Positions 5,966-6,261 of a stretch of DNA of 6,261 nt are shown here, one piece after another. Origin of the DNA: an uncultured Chlorobiales bacterium (GTDB taxonomy: Bacteria; Bacteroidota; Chlorobiia; Chlorobiales; Chlorobiaceae). Numbering within the stretch: position 1 is the first letter of the stretch; each line of letters opens with the position of its first letter. The notes beneath the pieces are model-generated. The model worked only from the letters and a program-made list of their open reading frames with translations. It ran no database searches and was not told the origin of the DNA. Location of the stretch: positions 1 to 6,261 of the forward strand of contig CAIUQW010000435.1 of the NCBI GenBank assembly GCA_903901395.1, written 5' to 3'. The translations under genes were made by a program, and so were the position numbers.

Positions 5966-6085
5966 ATCAAATGCCATGACGGATTACTATTGAGAATTAT
6001 TTTTTCGATAGCTTCCCTTGCAAATTTTTTGATTTGCGCATGGGTTTATCAATCGTATATTTACGATGAACTAACATCGAAATAA
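5960..6085 (+). CDS. possible 41-residue single-span membrane peptide
   Basis: The ATG at 5960 lies in the right end of the palindromic repeat and opens 41 codons. The sequence has a charged start (MTIKCHDG), one hydrophobic span (LLLRIIFSIASLANFLICAW) and a polar end (ELTSK). The TAA shares its last base with the ATG of the next ArsR gene (TAATG), a layout typical of translational coupling. Against it: no good ribosome site, AT-rich sequence that favours hydrophobic codons, and a predicted operator and -10 within its coding part. A GTG at 5894 would extend it through the repeat, which is unlikely. It may well be chance. Confidence 0.25.
   Translation: MTIKCHDGLLLRIIFSIASLANFLICAWVYQSYIYDELTSK
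6034..6061 (+). promoter_or_regulatory. candidate promoter of the second ArsR gene
   Basis: TTGCGC (6034-6039) and TATATT (6056-6061, five of six) are 16 nt apart. The -35 is weak. The -10 lies within the palindrome at 6052-6067, as expected for a repressed promoter. The leader would be about 15 nt and has no Shine-Dalgarno sequence. Confidence 0.35.
6052..6067. promoter_or_regulatory. candidate ArsR operator upstream of the second ArsR gene
   Basis: ATCGTATATTTACGAT matches its reverse complement at 14 of 16 positions (ATCGT-N6-ACGAT), the same 5-N6-5 form as the site at 4769-4784 but with other arms. A weaker partner, CGATG-N6-CATCG (6064-6079), overlaps its right arm. It ends 17 nt before the ATG and covers the -10. 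Confidence 0.5.
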
Positions 6086-6261
6086 TGCAACGAACCTTGT
6101 CAGACATCGGCTACACCACAGATGAAACCGCGATGGCGGCGATGGCGAAGGCGTTGGGGCATCCGGTGCGGATCAGGATTTTGCGGCTGCTGGCTGGAGA
6201 GACCTGCTGCTTCACGGGGGAGCTGACCGAGCTGATTCCGATGGCGCAGTCCACCATTTCA
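6085..6261 (+). CDS. ArsR-family transcriptional regulator, N-terminal part (cut by window end)
   Basis: Fifty-nine residues are visible and the frame is open at the edge. AMAKALGHPVRIRILRLLAG (18-37) is the ArsR opening helix pair, ETCCFTGEL (38-46) holds a Cys pair where the metal-binding helix lies in ArsR, and PMAQSTIS (52-59) begins the recognition helix (family form LAQSTVSQHL). It is clearly different from the ArsR at 4780: distinct helix sequences, Cys pair in the third helix and not at the C-terminus. C40 and C41 could bind a thiophilic metal or metalloid, though many regulators of this subgroup have no known ligand. Its target is probably itself and genes beyond the window. The ATG shares a base with the stop of a possible small upstream frame. 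Confidence 0.85.
   Translation, partial: MQRTLSDIGYTTDETAMAAMAKALGHPVRIRILRLLAGETCCFTGELTELIPMAQSTIS

Overview
The window is a piece of ordinary bacterial chromosome. Coding parts are fairly GC-rich and the gaps between genes are AT-richer. Gene content and style suggest a green sulfur bacterium (Chlorobiota, Chlorobaculum/Chlorobium-like) or a close relative. The pointers are an outer-membrane barrel carrying a ComEA-like helix-hairpin-helix domain, a gap repeat bounded by TGTCATTCTGA/TCAGAATGACA, and few strong Shine-Dalgarno sites. The lineage is an inference from recall, not from a search.

Left part (1-2931, all +): the last 35 codons of a gene that is probably scpB overlap the start of an RsuA/RluB-type pseudouridine synthase (105-851). 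After a 73-nt gap comes a secreted protein of 668 residues (925-2931) with an N-terminal helix-hairpin-helix region and a probable outer-membrane beta-barrel ending in phenylalanine.

Middle (2932-4240): a gap of about 240 nt holds a very good sigma70-type promoter with no evident gene and a degenerate 9-bp tandem repeat. It is followed by a tight minus-strand pair 3 nt apart: a LOG/TIGR00730 Rossmann protein (upstream) and a YiiD_C-type hotdog thioesterase (downstream).

Right part (4241-6261): about 540 nt without a convincing gene contains a 43-nt two-stage inverted repeat and a possible promoter. Then comes an ArsR-family repressor (4780-5088) whose start codon sits in a near-perfect 16-bp palindrome. 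A SAM-dependent methyltransferase follows (5146-5820), then a 98-bp palindromic repeat, a possible 41-codon membrane peptide, and a second ArsR-family repressor that runs off the window (6085 onward) with its own 16-bp palindrome just upstream. Both palindromes have the 5-N6-5 form of known arsenic-type ArsR operators.

The most interesting reading is a small thiol- or metalloid-responsive locus: two different ArsR sensors with cysteine pairs flanking a methyltransferase that does not look like ArsM. The substrate and the inducer cannot be told from this window. No rRNA, tRNA, CRISPR array, transposase or phage gene was seen.
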